DNA from: Paramecium octaurelia
Lineage: Eukaryota; Ciliophora; Oligohymenophorea; Peniculida; Parameciidae
Assembly: GCA_905182995.1 (NCBI GenBank)
Contig: CAJJDP010000095.1
Location: 1-64,000 of the forward strand
Reading direction: 5' to 3'
Length of the DNA stretch: 64,000 bases
How positions within the stretch are numbered: position 1 is the first letter of the stretch; each line of letters opens with the position of its first letter. The position numbers and the translations under genes were made by a program. The notes under the pieces are model-generated. The model ran no database searches. It saw nothing but the letters and a program-made list of their open reading frames with translations, and was not told where the DNA came from. Positions 21,393 through 34,417 of the stretch are shown one piece after another.

Positions 21393-24300
21393 TCAATCGT
21401 CTGTCTAGCACAAAATTGCCACTCCTCTTTTAACCCAATGGTAGGGATGATGATCAGGTGATATAGGTAAATATACAGAAATAACAAAGTTTGTAGAATG
21501 ACCGGTGGTCGATAGTGTTCCTGCTCTTCTTGAGGTTTTATATACAGGACATTCATAAACCTAATGAACATTAGAATTATTCTTACAGATGTATCAGCTT
21601 CCCAATCTTTCTTCTCCTCACTTGGAAACAACCAGAGATATGGTACAGAGTATTACAAAATTTTAGGTAAACTTTCATTGAGACATCTGTTTTCTTCATC
21701 CCATCTTGCTCCATCAAGGAATAAACCATAAATATAACATCCATCATCAGGTGGTTTAGTAAGATCATACTCTTATGATGAAGGAGGGATCACTATAAAT
21801 TCAAAGGACAACGTATCAATTGGAATTTAGTACTAATGATATAATATCTAAATACTTTTCTAGCAAAGTTTTATAGTGTGCCAGTTAAAAAGGACTAAGT
21901 GAAAAAGAATCCAGAAACCCAGAAAGTAGGTGGTGCACCGTTGTCGATCCATAATTGCATAAAATGCAACCTCTCAATAAAATCATTAATCCAGGATCCT
22001 AAGGGTTTAAGTGATGGATAAGCAACTTTATGCCAAATATCAGGAACTTGATTATCAAACACTTTATTAAAGACTTATTCCAAATCTGCACTCATTACAA
22101 CCAAACCATCAATTGCCTTGCCTAAATCAATCAAAGATTGTGTCACTGCTTATAATAATTTGTTGAATCTAATCAATTCTTATTGCAATACTGTGTTCAT
22201 ACTCTAATTGTATTAAACTGGATGTTTACGAGCAGCCTCTTCAACATTGAATTTTTTGGGCAATTTAGATAAAATTTATTTACATTTTTCTTTTATCAGA
22301 TCTTCTGCAGATGTCCCCGCACCTCCAGTGGATCTTGGAAGCAATGATAGTATAGTTGATGTAATAAAATTGGTTTCGATAATTGCTGATGATATTTCAG
22401 CATTATCATGTAATCCAAATACTTCAGTTTAATCATTCAATGGTAGGTTTCTTATATACTCCTTGTAATCTTCTAGAACTCCATTTGGAGGAATGTAATA
22501 AGTTCCGCTTGGACTCAGTTTATGTTTATCGATCTACAATACATCAGTTGTATAAAATTGTTTTAGTAGAATGGCAATTAATCTTCTGTCTTTTGGATCT
22601 GTTACTCTACCTCCATAATTAGCTTCAGCAACCATATAATTAAGCGCTTCCCAAGGGATATCTTCAAAAGTATCAAGAAAATTCCTTAATTAAGATACAG
22701 AGATTGCTAGATCTGCAGACGTAAACTCATATGGTATATTCCATCCAAGAGGTCCATATTTACGACGCTCTAAACAAACAGCATGGAAGAAGTTTAATCC
22801 GAAAAATAATTTTTTCCATTCAACTGGTTTCTTACACTATTCAAAACTTTTATTATCTATTGATGAGAAGTTTCTTAGCATATTATTTTTTAATCCTCTT
22901 GGCGGTTCATAAGTCATCTTAATACCTTTCATTAAAAGAGTAACTGGAAATACGTTAGATGGCATTGAAGTTAGCCATATTCTGAAATCCGTATTGACAT
23001 CTGGTTTTGCACATATTTCCTACTCATGAATTCTCTCTAATTCTGGCATAAATGATGGAGCAAGATGGCAATTTTATAATAATACCCATTTGCCATCCTT
23101 CACTGCTCCTTTAATAGCATTTGTGGCTATTTCTCCTTATCCTTGTCCCAATGAGAGGGGAATAAAGTTTTACCTAAATCCAAATTTGTCAGCCAAAGCT
23201 TATATTTCCAAACGAGGATCTGCACCAGGTGATAAAATGAAAATCAAGGGTGTGAATGCATCTGCATCCTTATAGGCGTATTCAAGATTGAAGGGTGGAG
23301 GATCCATAAATTATTTACCCATTTCTGTAATAATTAGATTCTGAGTTGCATTAGCAAATTTATCTGGCCTGATAATTCTCAATATTATTAATTTCTAAAA
23401 GGCTGACAAAGATGTAGCCCAAGGTTCAGGTAATTTTTAAGTTTACGGTTCAGAGCTGTCATATATCTCCTGCCAAACATCAAGATTCTTTGCAACTGAT
23501 TCAGGCAATCCTTTGAAACAAGTTAACACATCAGCTGCCTCAGTTATCAAACACCACATCTTCTTAGAAATCCATTCTGCCTATTATGGTTAATGATATG
23601 TGGGATCTGTGTAGGTACCTCCCACCATAGTAAAACGAATCTCTTAAGGAGTAATCTTGCCATCACTTTACATCACTTTCATTGTCATCAAGAATGAGAA
23701 TATTAATTTATCCTTCTCTAAAAGAGATCTGCAGATACTCTCATATAAAGAGATTTAAAATTTATCTATGATATTTTTACTTCTATTCTCCTTTCCTTAA
23801 ATTGATTCCCTGATTGCTCTTTCAAATAATATGATATAAAATTCTAAGGACCACTGATAAGTTGGTTCAATTAATGAAAGATCCAACACAACAAAATATA
23901 AATTAGCGACTCTCTTTGCCACTTCTCTGTAAAAATTACGAATCTAATTGAATTATTCTCTATCCTATTCCTACTTCTTCAATTTATCTTGTATAGTTAT
24001 TGATTCTGCTTTTGATCTTTAGAGAGTATCAATTAGAACTTCATCATCCAACAGATTGCCTTTAGATTCTTGCAATAATTACAAAATATTATCTTCTGTC
24101 ATCTTTTATTTGTTTTTATTTTCAAAGAACTCCTTAATATTTCTTTGTCGTTATTCATCTTTAGCAGGTTCTTCTATTTTTACAACAATATTTAGCATCT
24201 GATCTTCTAATCCCTCTTAAGTAACTTAGAAATTTAGCATAGTCACCTTGACACAGATTTCAGGTGGGTAATGAGGTCTGGCTAATTTGGTTGTCATGTA

Positions 24301-27300
24301 GAATTTGAAATCTCTTGAATAATCAACCATTTTATCTCCGAATTTCAATTTATAAGCTGAACCTTATTTGATGATTTTTTGTTGTAAAATCGATTCAAAA
24401 ATAGCATCTATGCTCTCTCCAACATTTTCTAATAATACACTTTAACCAAATTGCAATGCACTTTCCAAAGTCTTAGACAACACATTCTAAGATTAAGTAG
24501 GTCTCACGATCACCAAAGATTAATTTTCTCCATGTTTCATCTCCATATGCTTAACCCATGTATTGGCTTATGTTTAAGGATCAATCATCAAAGGCCACCT
24601 TGTAGAATTCTTTAAGATGATAGCATTGTCAATTGAAAATGAATCATTTGGTAACTTTTACACATTTGTCCATTATCCCATTGTGATTGGATCGCATAAA
24701 ATCTTTTGTAATGAATAATCTGGATCATATTCCAAATTCAATTTAACTAATAAACCTTGCCATGCCTTTATTGTATCATCCCTATAAGCTATAGGAAATG
24801 CTCCCAAATAAGCCACAATTCCTGACGATAAAATACAATCACCAACTATTGTTTTAGAATCAACTCTAAAATCAGCAGCTTTCTTCTTCCAACTCTCCTT
24901 TTCTCCTCCTAGTTCTGTTATCAACTTTTCTGCCCTGCTCAATTAGATTTTACACTTATTAACCTTGGCCTCCAAGTCTTCCTTTTCTTACTTGGCCTTA
25001 TTATAATCTGCCTCTAATTTGGCTAGCATGTCAAGCACTTCTTACAATGCTTCTTACTTAACTCTTAATGTATCTTCGGCTTCCTTTAATTTTGATTCTG
25101 CTTCAAGTAATTATTATCTCTTTGGATCTACAACTAATAAAGCATCATAAGTTTCTACTACTGCTCTGACCCATAAACTTAGGTTACCTGCTGCAACAGA
25201 TGCATTAAATACTTTATCTTTCTAAAATAATGGATTTTGTGAAAAGGCCTTTAGTTTGTTGATTTTTGCTTGAGGAATTTACCTGATGGCATCATCTCTG
25301 AAATCTTTAATTCTCTTAATTAACTTATCATTCAAAAGATTCTTTTTGGAATACTCCCAAAAATCTTATACTTTTTCTATGGATCCTGGTTCCTTAGGTT
25401 TCCAAGGCACATTTTGATCCTCTTAGAAGATGTAGCACAATCCTTCCATGACAATAGCAGCAGAAGGGGGAGGTTTAGGAAATGATTTCAATTGCACCAT
25501 GTCATTTTTATCAATCTTTTCTAATGCTTCTGCGGCTTAAGCCAGAATAGGCAACACTTTATCAAGATCATTTTAGCAATCATTTCTTAATGCATTTGCA
25601 GCATCTCTTTGTACATTACAATCTTTCTCTTCTTATTGGCATACCTATTTTCTCGCATCAGCTTCTTTCTATTTCTTTTACAAATTAATCAACATTATAC
25701 TATTGTCTTTAGTAGCCTATTCCAATTTTGGTTATAAATCTTCTAATTCCTTTTGCATTTTACTTACTTCACTCTCAGTAATGATAATCTTATCAACACC
25801 TGCCTCATAACGGGATATTTATTTTATCATATTTTGATCTCTATCTGATTTCAGTCTCTTAAAAGTGTTGAGCAATTCCAAATACGAAGTTGGAGTTACA
25901 TAATAATATCTTCTTAATTCATTATAATATCTTTTGGTTAGATCAGAGACTCTCATCTACATATCGACTGCTATATCTACTAAACCTTATCTCAATTTAG
26001 TATCAGTGATGTTCATGTCTCTTGTAAATACTGCATCAGCAGTTGATCTAAGGGCTTCTTCTGGCCACGGTAAAAACCAATCGATTGTTGTACAATTAAC
26101 TAAAGCTGGAAAAGTACGTAATCTTCTTCTGAATGCCTCCCCAACAGGTGACATACAAATCACAAGATGCAAATTCTTCTTACATTACCTAACGAAGTAA
26201 CTATACTTTTCATTTGGCGTACCAGAAGTATAACTGCTCATTTCTTCAATAATTTTACTCTTCTCCTCAGGAGGGAATAGATTAGGCACTTCACCATTAT
26301 TCAAGATATTACAAATATCTTCAACCATTGATTCCTTGATGATTTAAGTGTCTGAATACATAAAAACAAATTCTTTTTGATCAATACCTCCCATCTTCAT
26401 AACCTTTTACAATTCTTCTACCCAATTTCTTGAGTCCACTTGCAATGTTTCATTTTGAAATGCTATGAAGGAGGCCAATTAAGCCAAACTCTTTCTTCCA
26501 GATCCTCCCACACCAACCAATAATGCATGACCAAATGTAGTATTAACAACACGCACTATTTTAAGCACATGTTGAATTGCATTCATAAATAAAACTAATT
26601 CCATCCTATTGCTTGTGTATTGAGAATTGTATTCATTTAATTATTCTTGACATACTTTCTTTAGGGTCTCTCTATCTGTCAATTCACAATAGATATCAGT
26701 CATAGGTCTCTTTGTTCTATCATCATCAGGATAGAGAGTGGGAACAAATGAAGCCCATAAGAGTGGCTCTATTTATACTAATTGTTTCCAATCTCGTTTG
26801 AAGTGTTTCAGAATGGTTTCCTTTAAAATCTTATCAAAAGTTCCTTAATCATCCTCATTAATCAATCTATCTTAAAATACACGTTGACATTCATGAGCCC
26901 ATAATTTAATGAAATCGTTTTCATCTCTGAATGATTTGATTATTCCTTTAGAAATTCCTTGGAACACTTTACTGATATCTCTAAGATTATAAATGTAATG
27001 AGATTTAGCTGGAGTAGGCAAAAGCTCCTTGCAAGTTTAGATCAATTAATAAATATCAAGTGTGGCATTAACTGTTTGATCTCTAAGATTTGTAATAGAT
27101 TTCATAAACGGATTTGTTTGTCTAGCATAATACCATTCCAAGACATTCTAAAATATCCTTTGTAATGAATCTCCTTCGAATGGCTCTACATATAAGAGGA
27201 CATAGTGTCTTAAATATCTCATGCTCACTACATTTCTACCTCCAGTAGGAGGCAACATACTTGCAATAAAAGTAATTCCTTAAAGATATTTGGGCTCCTT

Positions 27301-30300
27301 TGTTTCTAAATCATACCATCCTCCAGTATCCATCCATTGTCTTAGCAATTCTATAGGAGGTTATGCGCCATATTTTTCTTTAGCTGGCATATTCAAATCA
27401 TCAATAAAAATGACAATATACTTCTTACCCTCTTCAGGTCCAAAGTACCCCTTTCTTCTTCTCGAATTAACTTTAGCCTCTATAGTTTTTTGAACTTAAT
27501 TCACTAAAGTTTAACCTGAAAATGCAGTTATCAAATTTGTATATTCTGTATTAAAATAATTTTTATTGATTTCACTCACAATGTTTGATGTTTTACCAGT
27601 ACCAGTAGGTCCTGACACGAGAAGATGTATTTTATTTTTCACACATAAATGTAGGAAGTAATTATTTCTTATTGAATCGCTTGTAGGAATAAGTAAATCA
27701 TGATATTCGCATCCTTTTGGTATTATAAATGGTGGTTAGGTTTGAGTCCAACTTATGAAATTGTTTTTATTTCTATCATAAACCATATCAAATAGATTGG
27801 CTTTATCTGGTAATTTAGCATTTATTGAGATTGGTTAGAATTTATACTATAATTACAATTTGTAGGAATCTTGAACATCTTCAGATGATATCAATTTTAT
27901 TAAAAACTGATTGAATTGTTTTCTACACACTTCGTCAATTGCAGCTCCAAAACTCCAAACACATGAGAATAAAATAGCCTTTGAGATGATATCTTTAATT
28001 TCATTATGATTAATTTGTTTTTGCGATGCCTTGTCATCCATTTCCGTCCATTCCTGCACATATGTTTACAAAATGAGTAACATATTTTTGACTAAAGTCA
28101 TTTCACTTTTATATATTGGGAATTTTCCATTCCTTCTTAGCCACTCCTGGCAACAATCTATCAAAACTCTCAACAAATCATCCAAATAATGATGTTCTAT
28201 AAACTTCTCTGGGATTGTTTGTATATATGATTTCACCAAAGCATACCATCCAATTTATTGTGTCTCCAAAAAGACCATACCACATCTACTGACAGTGGCA
28301 GGAGATGCAACAGCCAGATCTTCTACTTCAAACATCATAGTCATCCAATTTGTCATCTTAATGATTTCACCTGATGTCAAACATAATTTCTTATTATCAT
28401 CCAATACAGTATTCATATTTTCAATCCAAACTGCATCAACAGGTCCATCAAATACAACCCACTTTCTTTCTTCGATTTCTGCATCTTATGCACACTATCT
28501 CATAATAATTGCAATAACTCCATCAGTCCATGATTTTGTATCTGGATCCAATTTACCATATAATTAATCTGAAGTAATTGATTTTGGATTCAGTTTAAGC
28601 ACAGCAACATTCACAAATGATTGTATTTTATTTAATGATGACATTGCTTTGGCCAAGCATTCCAAAACCTTAGATTTACCTGCAAACGCCTATCCTACGA
28701 TCATTAAACCATGACGAACATTGATGGTGTCAAATAATTGGATGCACTTTTCAATAAAACCTTTTTCTGCTTGAATATTTATATCTTAAGCTATATTTTT
28801 GAGTGCTGTTTCCAATGCTCCATAATCTTATTCTGGTAACTTAATACCTGGAAATAGATCAGATGTGATGGAATTGAATAGAGGCACATCATTGATTGTG
28901 AATTTTGGAATATTGACATCCATTAGTGCTCTTAAACATATAATGTCTTCAATATCATTCATGACTCTTTTTAAATTACCTGCAGCTGTCAGAATAGCTT
29001 TCAATGCTCTCATACCAAAATCATAATGGTCTTGTGATGAAAGCTATTCAGATGATAATCTGAGTGATGCTACAATTTTACGAGCTAAATTATTTGCATC
29101 TTAAAATCCTACTGAAGCTAAATATATTTCAGAAATCAATGCATAATCTGGAACCATCATAGCACATGGTCTAAATAAAGCTTTTAAGTTGTCAGGTAAA
29201 TCTGATCTTCCAGCATATCCAGGATTCATTGTGATATTGATAGCACAGGAAGGAACGAGTTTAATTGGTGTTCCTTCAAATTCAAATTCTGGCCTCTTTT
29301 ATTTAATAGCATCTTAGATAGTAAGTACTTATTAAGCAATAACTGATAACACTTCTAAATCAATACGATTAAATTCATCAAAACAACACCATGCTCCTGA
29401 ACTTGCTAAACCCTTAAAGAATTTACTCATAGCTAAATAATTCAAACCATCAGAGCAATTAAACACAACACATTAGACTGCCAATGCCTTAGCTAAATCT
29501 TTGACTGTTTCTGTTTTTCCTGTTCCTGCAGGACCTTCAGGTGCACCTCCGTATTATAAATGGAATGCTCCCATTAAAGTACGATAACATCTGTCAGTCA
29601 AAGGTGTAATAACCAATCTCATGCTATTACCCAAATATTCATATCCATACAGTAAATCAGCGTTTATCATTCTTACATTACATTTCATTACCTATTCAGT
29701 CCAATAATACCTTAACTATGCCATCCATTAGAAATTATTAATATCATTGCAACCAATTTTAACCAACTATCTGATAACATCTCTTGCATGAACATCCAAC
29801 ACAACCAAAGCTCCCAATGTTAATCTCTCTAAAGGAGATAAATCCTATCTAACTAAATCTACTATGTCTCTTAGTTCATTTATTAATAATTGTAAGAATC
29901 CTGCCAATCCCCCATGAGAATTATCTTTATCATTTATTGATGTTTCACTACCTCTAGTCCATCTAATCATGTTAACAGCTAAAACAATTTATGCTGGCCA
30001 TTTTCTAACCCAAGCTACTCTTTTAGTATCTACATCCAAATGAGATGCCTTCATAATCTTTTTAAGAGTATCTATCATAACTGCTTCAATTTCGCATAAC
30101 CATTTTTCAACATTTCCTTTTTTATCTCCCTCATTGACATTTATGGCTTTTGAAAAAGGTACTTTTTCTTTTTCAGCTGAAATCATGGCTACTACTTCTT
30201 ATCCATTAACAAATTCCAATAAATTGATGGCTTCAAAACATTTATTAATATGCTTTTATACAGTTTCAGGATCCTTAGTTTATGCCAGAATTTCTAACAA

Positions 30301-33300
30301 TTCTTCATCTGACAAAAAGTAAAATCTTGGAAAAGAATTACGTTTAGTTTCTAAATACTCACTTAAAGATTTCTAAATCTAATCCAAAGCTTTATTATCT
30401 TAATCAAATTCATTTTTCATCTTATCACTATCCACTCCATCCCATAAATTTGGTTCCTTGCTAAATTGTTCCATTACAGTTCTCCAATGCGAATCCACCT
30501 TCTAAAATTTTAATGTTTCTTAAGGCATTTTCTTCTTTATATCATCCGATGTAAAGATTGGCTCTAAATACATCCATCCTCTTTAACATTTTATCCATCC
30601 ATCTAGGGTATCCTAAATCAATACTATTTTGTATTCTAAAGCTTAAGCCTTGTGTAAAACTGCCTTTATTTATGGCTATGCCTTTAACATCAATAAGATA
30701 TTGAATTAATCATCAAAACATTACACTACTTCTTCAAGAGACTTTAACACAAATGTTCCAGTCTTCTTATATGGGATCATCTCAACCTTTTAATCTTTTA
30801 ACTTTTCTTGTATTAAATTAAGATTCTTTTCAATTTACCATTGCTTTTCAGCTCTTCTTGATACTTCCTCAATGTCACCTCTATGATTCATCAAACCATG
30901 TGAGACAAGTGTATCTAATGATAAGTCATCATTTGTTTCTTAATCAACGATTCCAACAATCTTCCAAATATCCTTCCACATATTCAACTTGATTTTCATG
31001 GCTTCTGTAGTAAGTAATTCAATTAACCATAACTTCTCTTTAAATTCATCAATCTAGCTCTTTAGTTTTCTAGCCACTTCAACAGCGGTATCATCTCCTG
31101 TATCTGAGAATGCCTTAATGAGTATATTGACATTTCTTTAATTAGTTCTAACTTTAGAATCTATTTCAGTAAAGTTTAGTTTTAAAAATGATCCAGTACA
31201 CCAATCTCCTTTTTCCATTTCAAATTCAATGAAATAAGTCCATAAATTATAATAAATAGCAAAGTTCTTAATTAGTTATTCCAATTCATCATAGACAGAT
31301 TCTGGTGATTTAAATAATCTTTCTCTTTCATTAAAGGATTCTACCTTCTCCTTAGCCTTCTATAATCTTTCATTTAATAACATCACTTCAGTGGCATTTT
31401 CTTTTGCTTTGGTGTAATCATCAAATTTCTAAACCGTTAGATATAACTCAGCTAATTCTCTTAATTCTCCTTGAAACTTATCCTTTTCATTATCCAAATT
31501 TTCTATAAACTTTTACTCTTAAAGATTGGCTTTTCTTTAGCCTTCAATGACATGATTCTTAATTTCTGGTGGGAAACTATACAAATTCCAAAATTCATAT
31601 AAATTCTTGTCCTCAAATGTATGGTTCATTTCCTCAAATATTGTCAAATAATCATATAGGCAATCGACTTCTTGTTTCTTTTTAGCTAAATTAACTTCAT
31701 GTTCAGCAATGTAGGTCTTTAACTCAACTAATTCAGCCTCATTTTTTGGTTACTTTGTAATTCTTTCACTCATATCATTATACTCGACACTAAGACGACT
31801 AATGTTGTCTGTCACTATTTCTGAACATTGTTTCAAAATAGAAGACACAAATTCATTTGCCTTTTAAATTAAATTTTCTTTGGCAATTCTAGTTTTTATC
31901 TAAAAGAATTATTCGTTTTTCTCATCCAAACATAACCTTTGTATCTACAATTTAGCATTTATAAAATCATTCAATTTCTTTTAGATCTCATCCTTATCCA
32001 AAGATGTTATAATTGGTTTCTTAGAAATATCTCCAAATAAACTCTTTAATATGCTTGAGACTGGTTTTTCTAAAAGAAAGCTGTATTCTCTAAATCGTTA
32101 AAGCATTTCATTTGGTTTCTGAAAACCTATTTCGATGTACTCCAATATTTTGTCTCTTGCCCATTTAACCCAAATTTAGTCCTAATCATTTTCAATTTCA
32201 TAGGCTCTTAATCTCCCTTTAACCTCCTTTTTTTAATCAATATCAACGAGAGGAACAAGATCTTTTTCTAAACGATTAAATGAATTAACTGATTCTAACA
32301 ATATATCTAATGGTTTCAAGAGAGCAGCTTGAATAGCTTGTAAGCTTGGAGAATAGTAGATGGCATTAGTGGGATCTTCCTCAAATAATGGAGTATCATC
32401 TTACTTGACCTTCTTTTCATTTTTCTTACTCCTTTTGAAACTAAGATTGACTTCAAGGTTAAGAATCATAAGTGGGTAATCATTAATCCTCCAATATTCT
32501 CCTTATTTAGGAGTAGTGAATTTCTTAATAAAATCAACCCAAGCTATGCAATTCTATTTGACTACATTCTCTCTTATGTAATTAGTAAACATGTAATCAA
32601 TTCTTATAAGTAACTTTTATAAGTCACTATCTAAATAATCTTCAGTTTCAGTCTAATAGAATCTATACTTTTCTCTTAATTTGTCTTGTATATCACCAAC
32701 AATGGTACTCCTCCATTAAACCTATAGAGTTTATCTTCCTTGCACCTAATGTTGTTTCTGTTGACTTTCAAAATTGGATAGAGTCATTGGAAGTGACTGA
32801 TGATTCAGTAATACATTTAGTAAGGGGAAGTTTTGATATAATTGAGATCTTGCAGTCAAGGCATTAAGTGTATTAACAACAACAGTCAATTTAGAATAAT
32901 GCAATGATTAGATAACTTATCTAGTAGGAACAAATGCCCAATAATCTTATTATTTAATGAACGATTTAGCAGATTAACCCTATGATTCATAATTGATAAT
33001 CTTGGTATCACTTCCAAATTATTTGCACAATCCATAGAATGGTTTTTTGATCTACTCAAATCTATTTCTGATTCTAAGTTGGATCCATTTAATATCATTT
33101 TTGTTTATTTCCATATCTTTAAGGATCGAACATTTCTTCATGAGCATAATGTACTCTTTTTCTACTTGTTTGACTAGATCTTTTTTAAGAATATCCAAAT
33201 TTTGCAATTGTTTTCTCTTTATTTCTGGATCAGTAATCATCATCTTTGATTCATCCTTCAAAGATTGTATTTATGGAAATCCAGGAGCTGTTTTGCTCGG

Positions 33301-34368
33301 ATCCTCCTTTGTTAGATAAGGTAATTCTCTAAAATAAGTGAATTCGTCTATCTTTTTTTGCATTTCAGTTGATAAAATGGATGTCATTGAATCAGGCAAA
33401 GAATCAATGTATTTAAGAAATCGATATTCGTCATCAGCATTTCTTTATCTTTATTTGCATAATTCAACTCTCTATTCGAATTTAATAGGGTCTTCTGCAA
33501 AGAATAATAGGGATAGTCTTCCAATCCATTTGATTTTGTTACTTCTCAATACCTTCACTTCATAGCGACCATTTTGATAGCCAAGAACTTCAACGTCTGT
33601 CCAAATGTATTTGTCAGAATGATCAAAAAGAGGACACTTGGCATGTGGAGGATTGGTTTTACGACATAATTCAATCCATTGTTCAGGAGTTTTGTCTTCG
33701 TCCCAGCAATCGTAATCCTTCAATTTTTTATTGGCCATTCTGCCTCCATTGGAGAAATTTTTATTCTTTGGAATGTCTTCTGGTTATGAGTCATCATCAT
33801 CTAATTATTGAATTAAGTTAATTACACATCTAAAATTCTGTGAATTCTTCTCCCAAGGTTCCTTTAACTTCCACATCGAAATTCCTGCCTGAATTTATGA
33901 AATTGGGAATGAAATTTGATCTTTTGGAATTGAATTAGGAATCGATATCAAATTTCAATGTATTAGACTAAGAATTGAAATTGAGTGAAGTTAAATTCTT
34001 GATCTAACCAGTAAGTAATGGCACTTAACTTTTCACTTGTCTAGTAGTGCGTATGTTTATCTATCATTTAGGATGTAAATTAGAATTACCTTTTTCTTCA
34101 ACCCAAATTATGAACTAGTCAAGTTGCCTTCTGTGGGTTGTGAGTTGTCTCTATCGTTCAATAGATTCATCACAAGTTTCCTTGAATATATGGGAGTCAC
34201 AATACCTTGGATCTTGAGTTTCAGTTTCTTATTTAATTCTTTCCTCTACTTCCTGATGTTCCTTAAAGGCCGATTAAAAATCAAAGGAAGGAGTATTGAT
34301 TTTTTGTATTGGGCCTAAATACTTTATGATTTAATTTTACCCAAAGTTCGCTTGCCCTTCGAATGCAT
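21393..34368 (-). CDS. DNAH: Axonemal inner-arm dynein heavy chain
   Basis: This is a complete motor heavy chain of roughly 4,250 residues that drives ciliary bending. N-terminal tail: [13 protein letters not shown], then [18 protein letters not shown]. The ring has four Walker-A sites: [10 protein letters not shown] (about 29506-29535), GQAFAGKSK (about 28668-28700), GPTGTGKTS (about 27590) and GVGGSGRKS (about 26500). AAA1 has CCFDEFNRI. Stalk coiled coils and the microtubule-binding domain lie around 24700-25900. The end reads [14 protein letters not shown] ... RGVAILCQTDD. The second P-loop (GQAFAGKS) and the C-terminus suit the single-headed DNAH1/3/6/7/12 group. Introns seen include 34061-34089, 33801-33825, 21833-21855 and 21561-21586; others were not mapped. 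Confidence 0.95.
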
Positions 34369-34417
34369 TTCCTTTCTTTCTAAAATAAAATAATATATTA
34401 CAGATACACAAATTTAA
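34369..34417. promoter_or_regulatory. 49-bp divergent intergenic region (dynein / LRRIQ1)
   Basis: The start codons of the dynein heavy chain (minus) and the LRRIQ1-like gene (plus) are 49 bp apart, so both promoters must overlap here or reach into coding sequence. The segment is nearly pure A/T (TAAAATAAAATAATATATTA). Shared control of two ciliary genes is an inference. Confidence 0.6.

Noticed and set aside
25934-33565. Many short ATG frames on both strands across the dynein region
   Set aside because: They are shadows or fragments of the single dynein reading frame created by reading TAA/TAG as stops.
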